Assembly: GCA_948146395.1 (NCBI GenBank)
Contig: OX411556.1
Span: 3,409,001-3,473,000 of the forward strand
Length of the DNA stretch: 64,000 nucleotides
DNA from: Fragum whitleyi
Lineage: Eukaryota; Mollusca; Bivalvia; Cardiida; Cardiidae
Direction: 5' to 3'
In this document: in pieces, positions 53,159 to 63,784 of the stretch
Numbering within the stretch: position 1 is the first letter of the stretch
How the letters are laid out: every line of letters begins with the position of its first letter
The notes under the pieces: model-generated
The model's input: only the letters and a program-made list of their open reading frames with translations
Database searches by the model: none
Told to the model about the DNA's origin: nothing
Position numbers and translations under genes: made by a program

Positions 53159-54240
53159 CAAGAGGACCATTATGGTCCTAGATCGACCATGATGGTCCTA
53201 GATCGCTCACCTGCGTCTCTTTGACCCCTGGGACATCACATTAATTGAAAAGGCAGATGTCAAAAAGAAGATAATTTCTACTTAAGCTCAATACCATGGA
53301 ATGTTTTCAGCCAAGAGCAAGACAGATATGCCTTTTCTCTCTTTGATTCTATGTAAAAAGGGATGCACCCGGGTGGAGCCCAAATGTGACCCCAGGGTCT
53401 TGATATGAACAAACTTGGTAATGGTCCATTAGATGATGCTACAAACTAAATATGAAAGCTGTCTGCCTTCTGGTTTCAGAGAAGGGGATTTTTGAAGGTT
53501 TTCCTATTTTCACTCATCGTGCTCAGATGGGCTAAAAGGGATGCGCCTGGGTCGAACCCAAATATAACCCCAGGGTCTTGATATGAACAAACTTCGTAGG
53601 GACCCATTAGATGATGCTACATACCAAAAATGAAAGCTGAGTGCAATCTTGTTTCGGAAAAGAAGATTTTAAAAGATTTTCACTCTTTGATTCTATGTAC
53701 AAAGAGTTGCGCCCGGGTGGAGCCCAAATATGATCATAGGGGCTTGATATGAACAAACTTGGTAGAGGTACACTAGATTGTGCTACATGGCAAATATGAA
53801 AGCTGTCTGCCATCTGCTTTCAGAGAAGAAGAATTTTTAAGATTTTCCCTCTTTGATTCTACGTAAAAAGGGTTGCGCCCGCGCAAAGCTCAAATATGAC
53901 CCAAGGGTCTTGATATGAACAAACTTGGTAGAGGTCCACTACATGATGCTACATACCAAATATGAAAGTTGTCTGCCATCTAGTTTCAGAGAGGAAGATT
54001 TTTGAGGATTTTCATTTTTTTACCCTTTTTGTTAAGGGTAAAATGAAAGCTAAAGGTGGATTTCATTTATTTGAACAACTTTGGTAGAGCTTGACCCAAG
54101 GAACATCCCTGCCAAGTTTCTTTAAGATTGGCCCACTGGTTTAGGAGGAGAAGATGTTTAAAGAAATTGTGGACGCTGGACGCCCTATATTGTACGATCA
54201 CAATAGCTCACCTTGAGCACTTTGTGCTCAGGTGAGCTAA
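53159..54240 (+). mobile_element. Family A non-autonomous Helentron-like element with doubled left hairpin
   Basis: Left end CAAGAGGACCATTATGGTCC, then TAGATCGACCATGATGGTCC before TAGATCGCTCACCTG: the hairpin unit occurs twice. Right end GAGCACTTTGTGCTC, then AGGTGAGCTAA. Body units as at 13424. The microsatellite before the right end is reduced. Confidence 0.88.
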
Positions 54241-55304
54241 AAAATTATCTCGGCTTCTGCTCTTACAATTGCTTGCTTTTGAAAGCGGCAATTAATGGTG
54301 GAAGAATAACAGTTCATTAGCTTACATTTTATTTTTTTTAATTAAGTTCATGGCGCTTATAGACAAATAAAAAAACCTTGGCGCATCTTATAGGAGAAAT
54401 ACAGTAAGTTTTCCAGTCTATATTCACTAAAGAACAACAACAGCTTCCAAAATCAGAAGCTACTTTGGGCCTTAGATCAACTTTCTTAGACAACAAGTTC
54501 CTTTTGATTGATATAGCCCTGGACTCCTGGAGCTTAGGTATGCAAGGTATGATTAGGATTAGCTTCTTGGTTTTAATTATTCCTATTAAATATGGAAACT
54601 TGAGACCCCATTATAACTAATGGGGGATTATTTTTCCATAGATGTCTGGATCAGACGCTGACCCTACTATGCTGCTCATAAATAAAAAAGCCTGTGGCAG
54701 ACAGTTAAGACTAAGATCAGCCTGCAGTCAGAGATACAAATAAGCAATTTCAAATTTACCAGACCCACTGTCCAGTAAAAAATATGGCTATTTCGTGAAG
54801 CCTGGGGGCAGAATTTCGGTCCCATTCCTCTCATAAAAAAACAAAACAAACAAACTTATCCCTTATATCTGTAAAAGTACTGCTAAGAGCTATTTGGGTG
54901 AACAATTTGACATGCTGTTACTGAAATACTGTTGAAAGTGGCAATAAGACCAATTTGAGCATTAATGTTTTTATATGGAGGAGGGAATACAGATAGAGGT
55001 AAAAGTAAACAGTCCAAATTGAGATGTCTTTATTTTATTTCAGGCATAGTTGACAAATATGGAACCAAGAAAACTGCCTAAAGGTGCTTAACCCAGGATG
55101 ATTCTTTGTCGGCACCGGATACCCGAAATCCTTGATAAGAAATGTCTTCTGTCGAAATGCTGATCAGTCTGCATTTGTTTCTGCGTCAAAGGCATTAAAG
55201 CAGAAAATGGTGTATGTATAAAAAGGTTAGCATTTTATAATTAATACTGACACTGTTAAATCAAAATAAGACATTTTCACATTTTCAGGTGCAAAACATT
55301 ATAA
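54241..55304. other. Unassigned
   Basis: Nothing recognised; AT-rich with no supported exon. Confidence 0.4.
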
Positions 55305-55680
55305 GCAGAAATTATTGTTGTCCTGAGCATTTCTCCTACACTATTGCATGTATTGACTTGCAATTTATATATGTGTATCTGCTTGTGAACTTTTGCACCT
55401 GCAATTTTGGAGCCTCTAATCTCAATAATTTCCGAATGATCTCCCCTTGAACTTGCAAATATCACTAAATTATTGTTGTCGGATGTCCTGAGCATTTCTC
55501 CTACACTATTTCATGTACTTACTTGAAATTAATACAAAATGTATACTATCTGCATTTGAAATTGCGCACCTGCAATTTTGAAGTCTCTGCAATGATTTGT
55601 TGCTAAATTATCTCCCTTTGAATTTGTCATTTTCACCAACAATATTGCGCATAGTGGTTGCCAAAATATCTCCCTTGAAC
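55305..55680. repeat. Diverged tandem repeat, unit about 165 bp
   Basis: 'aattattgttgtc..gagcatttctcctacactatt.catgta' near 55309 and 55469, then 'gcacctgcaattttg.ag.ctct' and 'atctccc.ttgaacttg' in each unit. Confidence 0.75.
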
Positions 55681-55916
55681 TTGTAAATTTTTCTCAATTT
55701 TTATATGCTGCCCGAGGTTGTATATATTAGCGTCATTTTCTCTGTCGGTCCATCCATCCATCTGTCCATCTGTACCTACATCCACTTTTCTTGTGAGCAC
55801 AACTCCTAAGTTTCTGGTTGGATCTTTTTGAAAGTTGGTCAATGTTATCACCTTAATTGGTAGATGTGCATGAAGTAAGGATGTTATGGTTCATTGATGT
55901 TTGCCTCAGTTATGCC
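55681..55916 (-). mobile_element. Family H rolling-circle-like element, part interrupted by a hAT insertion
   Basis: GGTCCATCCATCCATCTGTC microsatellite at 55743-55770 (the complement of the GACGGAC type), then body units with 'aagtttctggttggat' and 'tagatgtgcatgaagt'. They continue after the insertion at 56975 to about 57330. An orthodox right end would be near 55690 ('ctgcccgaggttgtatat') but is not clear. Confidence 0.5.
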
Positions 55917-56974
55917 CAGACATTGCGAAAGACCTCGTACCGCGGACATTGTCCGATATTTTTGACTTCGGTCCGATTGAAAATTCGATACCGTCGGTCC
56001 GTATGTCCGACATATTTTGACCATTTTGCTTTTTTTCAAAACCTCGCGTTTGCATAATTATGGAAGCTTATAACCAAAATATTTGTCATTCTGTTTGCGA
56101 GAAAATTGATAAACAACAAAGTACAAAGGGACGGCATTATTATATCGTGTTTTCGCCGATTATTTCCCTTGATTTGTAAACCGGAATGTGGTTGGCTGAA
56201 ACAGGTATTGATTAGCCAATCGGAATACATATTACTTTCACTGTCGTAGTATAATGGCATCCCTTAAATACTTCAAGGGTGCAAAGCCTGGTAAAAAAAA
56301 GGAAAACAGAGGACAAATTCCAACCATTCGAAGTACCTTATACGGATTTTAAATCCTTAACTCATATTTTTATTCATGATATCTGGAGGAACTGTTGGAC
56401 TGATCCAGCTAACCAGAATAATAAAGTATTTTCTGTTCGACAGGACCTCGGCGATTGGTTGCCTGGATACAGTTCATGCCGTCGCAAAGAGCTAATTTTA
56501 ACTCGATTACGCATTGGTCATTCTCACTTAACGCACTCCTACCTTTTAAAAGGAGAACTACCGAACATATTTTTATAGATTGTATTGATTTCTCTTTTAT
56601 CAGAGACAAATATTTTAAAGTTGATAGTATGTGGCAGATTTTTCATTAATGTCAAATTGGAATTGATTTTTGACTTTTTAAGGCAATTCACTTATATAAT
56701 AAAATCTGATTTTAGGTTCTATTTACCGTTTCTTTATCTTTAAATCGTTCTTTAGAATTATACCGTTTTCAATAGCTTTTTTGGTTATTATTTCTTTTAT
56801 GATAGAGAAATTCTTTTGGATTTATAAGTTTACATTGATTTGTGTTATAACGTTGGTGGTTACATGTTATTTTTCCTTGTTTTTTTCGGTCTGACAGATT
56901 TGTTTTCAGTCTGACAGATTTTTCAAGCCTGTCAGACCGAATGTCTGAGTTTTTTTGAGCTTTCGCAATGTCTG
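55917..56974. mobile_element. hAT-type non-autonomous transposon carrying retrotransposon sequence
   Basis: 8-bp duplication GTTATGCC at 55909-55916 and 56975-56982. 15-bp terminal inverted repeats CAGACATTGCGAAAG / CTTTCGCAATGTCTG. Subterminal GGTCCGA/CTGACAG motifs on both sides. An 8-bp duplication with CAG ends is the hAT signature. No transposase; instead it contains a non-LTR retrotransposon 3' fragment. Confidence 0.88.
56226..56650 (+). pseudogene. Non-LTR retrotransposon, 3' end of the polyprotein gene
   Basis: The first frame reads VPYTDFKSLTHIFIHDIW, then LGDWLPGYSSCRRKELIL, then TRLRIGHSHLTHSYLLKGE. A second frame supplies TEHIFIDCIDFSFIRDKYF. This order (W...W, RLRIGHT.LTH..LL, h.l..C..f...R..) is typical of the segment after reverse transcriptase/RNase H in Jockey-like elements. 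It is frameshifted with the cysteine-containing link lost, 5'-truncated, and enclosed in the hAT element at 55917-56974. Confidence 0.8.
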
Positions 56975-57340
56975 GTTATGCCCCCTTAAATCTTAGTCAC
57001 TGGGGCTTATTGAAATTGCAGCATTATGAATGCAAATCCTCCTAAGTTTCTGGCTGGAACTTAATGAATCTTAGTGGATGTTATAACCTCAATTGTTAGA
57101 TGTGCATGAAGTTAGGATTATTTGGTTTATCAATTTTTCCCTGAAAAATGCTAACTTAAAACCTAGTACCTGGGGCTCCTCCTAACTAAATGAAACTTGG
57201 GCAATGTCATCACTATAATTTGTAGATGTACAAGGATCAAGGATTTCATTGTTTTTTGCAAGAGTTATGCCCCTTGACACTTAGTCTCTGGGTTTTGGAG
57301 TGGATATTTATAAATCTCTCCAATTATTTTAGTGAAACAG
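56975..57340 (-). mobile_element. Family H element, continuation
   Basis: Resumes 'gttatgcccccttaaatcttag', with units 'cctaagtttctggctggaact' and 'tgttataacctcaattgttagatgtgcatgaagt', as on the left of the hAT insertion. Confidence 0.55.
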
Positions 57341-57861
57341 CAGCAAAGTAGTGATGTATATTGTGACTGTTGCACTCTTGTTGATATCATGTTGCAAATA
57401 GATTGTGACTGAACTGAAATCACTTATACTGGGAAATAGCCCTGGTAGGACAAAGCACTGGTGGGGGATATCAGTCCGCTTTGCGACAGTTCAAGTTTCA
57501 TATGACTATGAAATAAGAAAGTTATATTTTTATAAGTTAATGACTTCAATAGACAAAACAAATAGATATCTTTTATGGAACTAAATAGTGTGTAAACATG
57601 TGAAATGGGAGTGAGCTGAAAATTACCATCATGATGATTTGAATGGAAAAATCAGCAAACCAAATAGCTTTTCAAATATTAAAAAAGGTGTTTAAATCTT
57701 TTATTTCTTGTAAGGCATGGTTTTAGTTATAGTTAGATATATGTGTATACAGGTATATAAAGGAAAGGGCCGGGCCATAATTGAGTACATGGTATGCAGA
57801 CTGATCAGGATCATATTTCATTGGTAAGGTGGATGTTCTGAAAGATTAAATAAGTTATTTT
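57341..57861. other. Unassigned
   Basis: No supported gene or repeat. Confidence 0.4.
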
Positions 57862-58240
57862 TAAGCTCACCTGAGTAAAAGTGCTCAAGGTGAGCTATTG
57901 TGATCGATCAACATCCGTCTGTCGATCCATCTGTCCGATTGTCTGTCCGTCTACAATTTCAAAAAAAATCTTCTCCAAAACTAACCATCAGATTTCAACC
58001 AAACTTCTGTATTAAAAGGACATTCAAAATACTTCACAGAATTGGAATCTATGAACAACTCTGGTTGCCATGGAAACAGAGTAAAAAAAAAACACCTTAA
58101 AAAATCATCTTCTACCAAACCGTGGGGCTAGAGCTTTCATATTTGGTATTGAGCTTTATTCAATGCTTGTCTACCATTACTTTTTCTTAAAAAAGCTACC
58201 CTATGTTGTAGGATCCTGGATTTTACATTGAAAAAAAGCA
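57862..58240 (-). mobile_element. Family A-like element, minus orientation, right-end fragment
   Basis: On the minus strand it ends with 'cacaatagctcaccttgagc', a hairpin of the GAGCACTTTTACTC type, then AGGTGAGCTTAA. CATCCGTCTGTCGATCCATC (complement of the GACGGAC type) follows on the plus strand. The left end is missing. Confidence 0.7.
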
Positions 58241-58309
58241 CAAAAATATACATGAACCGTCACACGAAAAGGGAGCATCTTGGAATACTGTAAAATGAAT
58301 TAATGAAAA

Positions 58310-58520
58310 AAAGATTTGATCCAGAATAAGTCAACCAGTTGTCACATTTCAAAAATTCTATCACTGGAAGGTAGATTGAACATTCTAGATTCAGAAAATA
58401 CGCAGCTTGCAAAAAGTTTCGACACTTGTCAGTTTGCACAATCCGCACAGTCTGACAAAAGTCGACACTTTATGCACTACCCAGATGGTCCCTTTTTGCG
58501 TGACAGGTCACATATATGAA
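58310..58520. repeat. Interspersed repeat shared with 3105-3330
   Basis: Same ordered blocks as listed for 3105-3330. Confidence 0.6.
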
Positions 58521-58990
58521 AATCTTCTTCTCACAATCCAGAAGTGTAATCAAAGTGCTGTAAGCACTGTTATTGTGCAGAACTGAATATGACTGAACCA
58601 TTTATTGTTGATTTAGGAATTTAAATATATCTAGTTTTGAAAAAAAACAAACATCTAAACTTAAGTTATTGTTATAGATATAGACAAACCATTCAAGCCA
58701 CACCTAAAGGTACTTTAGGATATGTGAAACATTCATTGGACAAAGATTATGGATGTCGACAAAATTTATTCAACATGTAACTGCCAAATATAAGCATTGG
58801 CATTTGCTTCAAGTTCATACATAGTTTTAGATTTGAATATACAGACAAATGCACATCTCCATTCTTTTGCTGCAGAAATGTGAAAACAACAAGTGTCCTG
58901 ACAGCTAATAAGCTACTTGTTAAAGATGTAAGGCATTCTGTATTGTTACTCTTTGGATAATTTAGACAATGATTCCTGGTGTCACATATT
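58521..58990. other. Unassigned
   Basis: AT-rich, nothing recognised. Confidence 0.4.
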
Positions 58991-60928
58991 TAGCTCTATT
59001 GACCGAAGGTCAGAAGAGCTAAATCGACACTGGTTTTCCCTTTCTGCATCTGGCTGTCTGTCCATCTGTCCCTTAACTTTTGCTTGTTAACACTCTAGAG
59101 TCCACAGTTTTTGTCCGATTGTCTTCATACTTGGTCAGAATGATTGGACCATCACAAGGGTGGTTCCTTTCTACAATGGATTAGATTCCTCAAAAGTCAT
59201 GAGAATAGGAGCCTAATTAAGATTTAATTAGAAAATCCTCGCTGATGCTCCTAGGATGGGTCTTTTTGAAAATGGGCCCGATCCATCAAGCATCACAGGA
59301 AAAGGGGCCAAATGAAAATAATTGAAAAATTGTATTGGAAAATCCTCATTAACTCTCTTTGGTCAACAACTTTTATAGGACTGTCTTAAAACTCGATCAG
59401 AATGATTGGACCATCACAAGAACGTTCCTTTCGAAAATGGGTTAGATTTGTCATGAGTCATGGGAAAAGGAGCCTACTAAGATTTAATTAGACAATCCTT
59501 GTTAACGCTCTTAAGTCTGCAGTTTTCACCAAATTGACTTCAAAACTTGCTCAGAATGATTGTACTATCACAAGGATGCTTCCTTACAAAAATTTAGCTC
59601 AATCTGTCAAGCTTCTCGGGAAAAGGGGCCAAATGAACATAATTGAAAAATTTAATTAAAAAATCGACGTTAACACTCTTAAGTCTACAGTTTCATCAGA
59701 TTGTCTTAAAACTTGCTCAGAATGATTGTACCTTTACAATGATGCTTCTCTTCAATTAACCTGATCTGTCAAGCATCACAGGAAAAGGTGCCAAATAAAA
59801 ATATAATTAGAAAATCTTTAATGCTCTAAAGTCCACAGTCTTCAGTGCTCTCAATAGGGGCCAATTTCAGGAATTTTAGGAATTTTTTTAACGACTTAAG
59901 GAATTTTTACTCCCCCCCCCCATCTTTACCTTCAATTTCCTGCACACTTTGTAAATGCTTATTTACAAATAGATCTATTCTTCATCTTCTTCTTATTTTT
60001 TTTTCTTCGAATTTATATTGGTCAGAGATGTATGAATTACATTTGATCGACCGATTCAAATTTCTTTTGTTTCAGGATCAAAGAGATCTTCCCTCGGGAT
60101 CTGCATCCGACAAAGAAAGGTAACGACGGAGGCGGAAATGTCAAGGTTTCACTAACCCGGCAAAATTACATAATCATAGACTGGTTGATATAGCGAGTCT
60201 ATGACCCCTCGTGTTACACATGACTTGTTTTGGCCAGCTATATGTGTATTCTCGGGTTGAATATCGACTTTTTGCTTGTGTTAACTTTTAATCCTTTATT
60301 AGGTAAATTCGTTAAACAAACGGGGTCAAATTATAGTACGTTTTCCTTGAATCTTGGACGTTTTTTTATGCCTGGGTCTGAAATTGCAGACGTTATTTCA
60401 GAATTTTCTAAACCTTTATTACGTCGACTCCACATATTGAGAGCACTGAGTCTTCATCCTATTGACTTCAAACTTGCTCAGAATCATTTTATTATCACAT
60501 TGATTGATCTCTTAAAAAGAAAATTCTGATCAATTGACATTATGATAAAAGGGGCTTATATTAAAATTGAAACTTAAAATTTATTGCTAACAGTTTTCAT
60601 GTATGCATGAAAATTTCACTTAGTATTCTACATCATGTGACCATGTTCATATTGATGTGGTCAGGTGATTTTATCTTGTGTCGTAGAAAAAGGGACCTAA
60701 TTGATGTGCATTTGAGGCTTTTAGGATATATGCTGTGTCATGATAAAAGTGGCCTTTATGTATATTCTTCATAAACATACCTCCCATTTATACATGGAAA
60801 ATATTGAGAATTGCATTTATAATTCTACATAATCTGACTATGTACATATTGATGTGGTCTAGTGATTTCATACTGCGTCAATGGAAAAGGGGCCTTAGTG
60901 TAAACTTCCTTTTAAACAAATTCCTCTT
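58991..60928 (-). mobile_element. Family E rolling-circle element, minus orientation, interrupted
   Basis: On the minus strand the right end reads TTAGCTCTTCTGACCTTCGG, then TCAATAGAGCTAAA (hairpin GACC-TTC-GGTC followed by CTAA). On the plus strand, TGGCTGTCTGTCCATCTGTC follows, then about 160-bp units ('agtctacagttttcatcaga', 'aaaacttgctcagaatgattg', 'aggaaaaggggccaaatg'). The array is interrupted at 59843-60448 and resumes to about 60900. No left end seen. Confidence 0.7.
59843..60448. mobile_element. hAT-like non-autonomous insertion with an exon-like segment
   Basis: Inverted ends CAGTGCTCTCAATA / TATTGAGAGCACTG, flanked by AGTCTT at 59837-59842 and 60449-60454. The surrounding family E unit is continuous across it. 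CAGTG ends suggest hAT, although only 6 bp of duplication can be read. Inside is TTTCTTTTGTTTCAG|GATC ... AAAG|GTAACG (60076-60119), a 44-base segment framed by good splice signals on the plus strand. Confidence 0.7.
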
Positions 60929-61868
60929 TTAAGCTCACCTGAGCATGAAGTGCTCACGGTGAGCTATTGTGCTTAGGTGAATGTCCATCGTCTGCCAAGC
61001 AATGTCCTTCATAAACATTTGCCTTGTATGCACTCTATAGGCCACACTTTTTGCCCAATCGACCTAAAATTTGGTTAGAATGATTGTCTTGATGAAATCT
61101 CGGTTGAGTATGAAATTGGGTTAACTTGGGTCAAAATCTAGGTCAAAGGGTCAAATCTTAGAAAAACCTTGTATGCACTCTAGAGGTCACATTTGTTGCT
61201 CTTTCAACCTGAAATTTGGTCAGAATGATTGTCTTGATGAAATCTTTGATGAGTTTGAAATTGGGTCAACTGGGGTCGAAAAATAGGTTATGGGACCAAA
61301 TCTTAGAAAAAATGTTGTATGCTCTCTAGAGGCAACATTTTTTGCCTAATCAACCTGAATTTTGGTCAGAATGAATGTCTTGATTAAATCTTGGATAAGT
61401 TAGAAATTTGGTCCACTGGGGTCAAAAGCTAGGTCTCAGAGTCAAATCTGAGAAAAACCTTGTATGCACTCTGGGGGCCATTTTTTTTTTTTTTTTGCCC
61501 AATCGACCTGAAATTTGGTCAGAATGATTGTCTCGATAAATTCTTAAACAAGTTTGAAATTGGGTCAACTGGGGTCAAAAACTAGGTCACAGGGTCAAAT
61601 CTTAGAAAAACCTTGTATGCACTCTAGAGGCCACATTTTTTGACTGATCAACCTGAAATTTGGTCAGAGTCATTGTCTTGATGAAATCTCAGATGAGTTC
61701 TATATTAGGTCATCTGGGGTCAAAAACTAGGTCACAGGATCAAATCTAAGAAAAACCTTGTATGCACTCTAGAGGCTATATTTTTTGCCCAATCAACCTG
61801 AAATTTGGTCAGAATGATTGAGTTGCTGCAATTTTTAAAGAGTTCGAAATTGGGTCAATAGAATAGTT
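60929..61868 (-). mobile_element. Family A' element, minus orientation, truncated
   Basis: Right end at 60929: on the plus strand AAGCTCACCTGAGCATGAAG, then TGCTCACGGTGAGCTATTGT. GTCCATCGTCTGCC follows, then 145-bp units ('aaaccttgtatgcactctagaggc', 'aatcaacctgaaatttggtcag', 'attgggtcaactggggtc'). It stops in mid-unit about 30 bases left of the LTR at 61890. Confidence 0.85.
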
Positions 61869-61889
61869 ATAGAAGCAACAGCATTGTTT

Positions 61890-62199
61890 TGTAGTACAGC
61901 GGCGGCGAGAGCGAAGGAGGTAGGGCAAATAGTAAATAACAACGAAGTCCGTTTATCAGCTACATTATTGGATTTCTTTACATATTTACACTCCGACCGA
62001 GTAACCTGTCTCGCGCTCTCTCTCTCGTCTCTGGTCTCCTCTCTCCTCACTGGCGGCGGAAAGCAGCCTCTTTTATACCCAGTCACTGGTTATACAACAC
62101 TCTCAGGGCACGCCCCTTGGAACATGGCCAAGTCACGTTTCAAGACACGTGATATTTTCCCGTGAGTAATGTACAACTACAGTGCTGAAAGTCAGGACA
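61890..62199 (-). mobile_element. LTR of a Ty3/gypsy-like retrotransposon (minus orientation)
   Basis: TG...CA bounded on both strands (plus-strand TGTAGTACAGC ... GTCAGGACA). It shares its first 216 bases with 63785-64000. Read on the minus strand it carries a TATA-like TATAAAAGAGGCTGC and a CT/GA-rich tract (GAGAGAGAGCGCGAGA). Its U3 start (TGTCCTGACTTTCAG) differs from that of the internal fragment at 62608 (TGTAACATGATGAG), so the two are not identical copies. Confidence 0.82.
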
Positions 62200-62607
62200 T
62201 AAGTAATTCAAGGTAGGGTTAGATTAATATTTCGTTGCTAGGTTTTTAAATAAGTTCAATTGCTATTGTTAAGGTTTTAACTTAAACTAAAGGTTTTACT
62301 TTGCTATTGTTAAGGTTTTATTTTGCAAGTTAGGTTTTAAATAATTTTGCAAGTTAGGCTTCTAATAAGTTCCATTTCAATTAATGTTAATTAATGTTAT
62401 TCCATGTATGGGCATCACTCCTCTGTTGATATAGTATAGTCACGATTCTAGTTCATTAGCAAGTGATGTGGATTACACCCGGACAGCCATACAACTATTT
62501 AAATGAAATGATTGTTCTATTGATGTGTTTTATCATGTTTTCTTGTTGATTTGTTAATTTGTTAATTTGTAATAATGGTTTACAGATTTCAAAAAGAAAG
62601 GGGCGGA
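62200..62607 (+). mobile_element. Internal 3' region and polypurine tract in plus orientation
   Basis: AT-rich sequence with repeated 'gctattgttaaggtttta' and 'ttttgcaagttagg', ending in AAAAAGAAAGGGGCGGA (62591-62607) directly before TGTAAC, the usual place of a polypurine tract. Orientation is opposite to the flanking LTRs. Confidence 0.65.
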
Positions 62608-62826
62608 TGTAACATGATGAGTGCCAGCACTGTAGTTGTACATTACTCACGGGAAAATATCACGTGTCTTGAAACGTGACTTGGCCATGTTCCAAGGGGC
62701 GTGCCCTGAGAGTGTTGTATAACCAGTGACTATAAAAGAGGCTGCTTTCCGCCGCCAGTGAGGAGAGAGGAGACCAGAGACGAGAGAGAGAGCGCGAGAC
62801 AGGTTACTCGGTCGGAGTGTAAATAT
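62608..62826 (+). mobile_element. Inverted partial LTR fused to gag
   Basis: TGTAACATGATGAG...TATAAAAGAGGCTGC...GGAGTGTAAATAT, complementary to 61990-62180 and cut at GTAAATAT, where it meets the gag frame. It supplies the last residues and the stop codon of that frame (TAA at 62806-62804). Confidence 0.8.
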
Positions 62827-63640
62827 TTCTGGCAATATGTCCTAACTTTCCGCAAGCGTAACACCTAACATGTTCTAGATTTCTTTGACTTCTAGTGTTT
62901 TCCGTCGCAACGTTAGTACTGGCTTTACGAAGTCGGCAGTCCTTAATTACGTGACCTAGTTTTTTGCAATAATGGCATTTCAACTTAAGTCGAGAATGTC
63001 CTATCTCCATCGGCGTCTCGTCTCGGCTAGGTTGCGCATTTTGTGAGCCTAACCTTAGGGTGAACCTTTTTCGAAGATTTTGTTCTCCGGTGGCTATTCT
63101 CACGGCCTCATTAAATGTCGGGGGATTGTCTCGCATGACTTTCATTTTCATAAAGTCTTGCGCCAGTCCGTCAACGAAATAACCTACAAGATGTCGTTGC
63201 ATTTGGTCGGGTCCGTCAAATGCGTCTTCAGCGAGAGCTAACAACCTCTCGGCATAAACCTGGATTGATTCACCAGATTTTTGTTTTACACGCCTAAGTA
63301 ACAATAACGCGTGTTGTTGGTCAACAACCTCCCCAAATCTTAGTCGTAACTCTGTCTTTGCCTGTTCCCAGTCGTGTCCATTATTTTGTTCAAAATACCG
63401 CTTCAGAAAATCGCTAACAGGACCACTGCATGCCTGATAAGCGACATATTTGACATAGTCTTCTGTAACCCCTATGAGCGTAGCATATTTTTCTATGCTC
63501 TTGATCCATTCTTTGAATTGTTTCGGATCAGAGCCATCGAAAACATTTACTATCTTTGCCACCCCCTGGGCCCCCACTGCCGTTGTTAAATTCTTAATCT
63601 GTCCCTCAACAGATCTTGCAATATCTAATAATTCTGCCAT
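62804..63640 (-). CDS. Retrotransposon gag, C-terminally truncated
   Basis: 278 codons from ATG at 63640, 145 bases inside the right LTR, the normal position for gag. An N-terminal helix is followed by a capsid-like retrotransposon gag segment (FDGSDPKQFKEWIKSIEKYA, then AKTELRLRFGEVVDQQHALL). Then comes a basic region and a CCHC zinc knuckle CHYCKKLGHVIKDC; a second knuckle starts CYACGKLGHIAR but loses its last Cys at the junction with the inverted LTR near 62826. Protease, reverse transcriptase and integrase are absent from the window. Known role: particle formation and RNA packaging in LTR retrotransposons. Whether the lineage is Ty3/gypsy is inferred from the gag type only. Confidence 0.85.
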   Translation of the reverse strand: MAELLDIARSVEGQIKNLTTAVGAQGVAKIVNVFDGSDPKQFKEWIKSIEKYATLIGVTEDYVKYVAYQACSGPVSDFLKRYFEQNNGHDWEQAKTELRLRFGEVVDQQHALLLLRRVKQKSGESIQVYAERLLALAEDAFDGPDQMQRHLVGYFVDGLAQDFMKMKVMRDNPPTFNEAVRIATGEQNLRKRFTLRLGSQNAQPSRDETPMEIGHSRLKLKCHYCKKLGHVIKDCRLRKASTNVATENTRSQRNLEHVRCYACGKLGHIARNIYTPTE

Positions 63641-63784
63641 GCCTACGTAAAAGAATGTGCAAAATTGACAACTTACAGTTATCGAATTCCACCAGTCACA
63701 ATTTCAGCACAGCAAAACTATAGCAGGAACAGTTCAGTTCAATTCAACCCAGATCCTGGTCTAAACGGCACCACAAAAGCGTCA

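Noticed and set aside
59845..60123. 92-codon plus-strand protein
   Set aside because: Begins at the transposon inverted repeat and runs through a pyrimidine tract; only the 44-base segment with splice-like borders merits attention.
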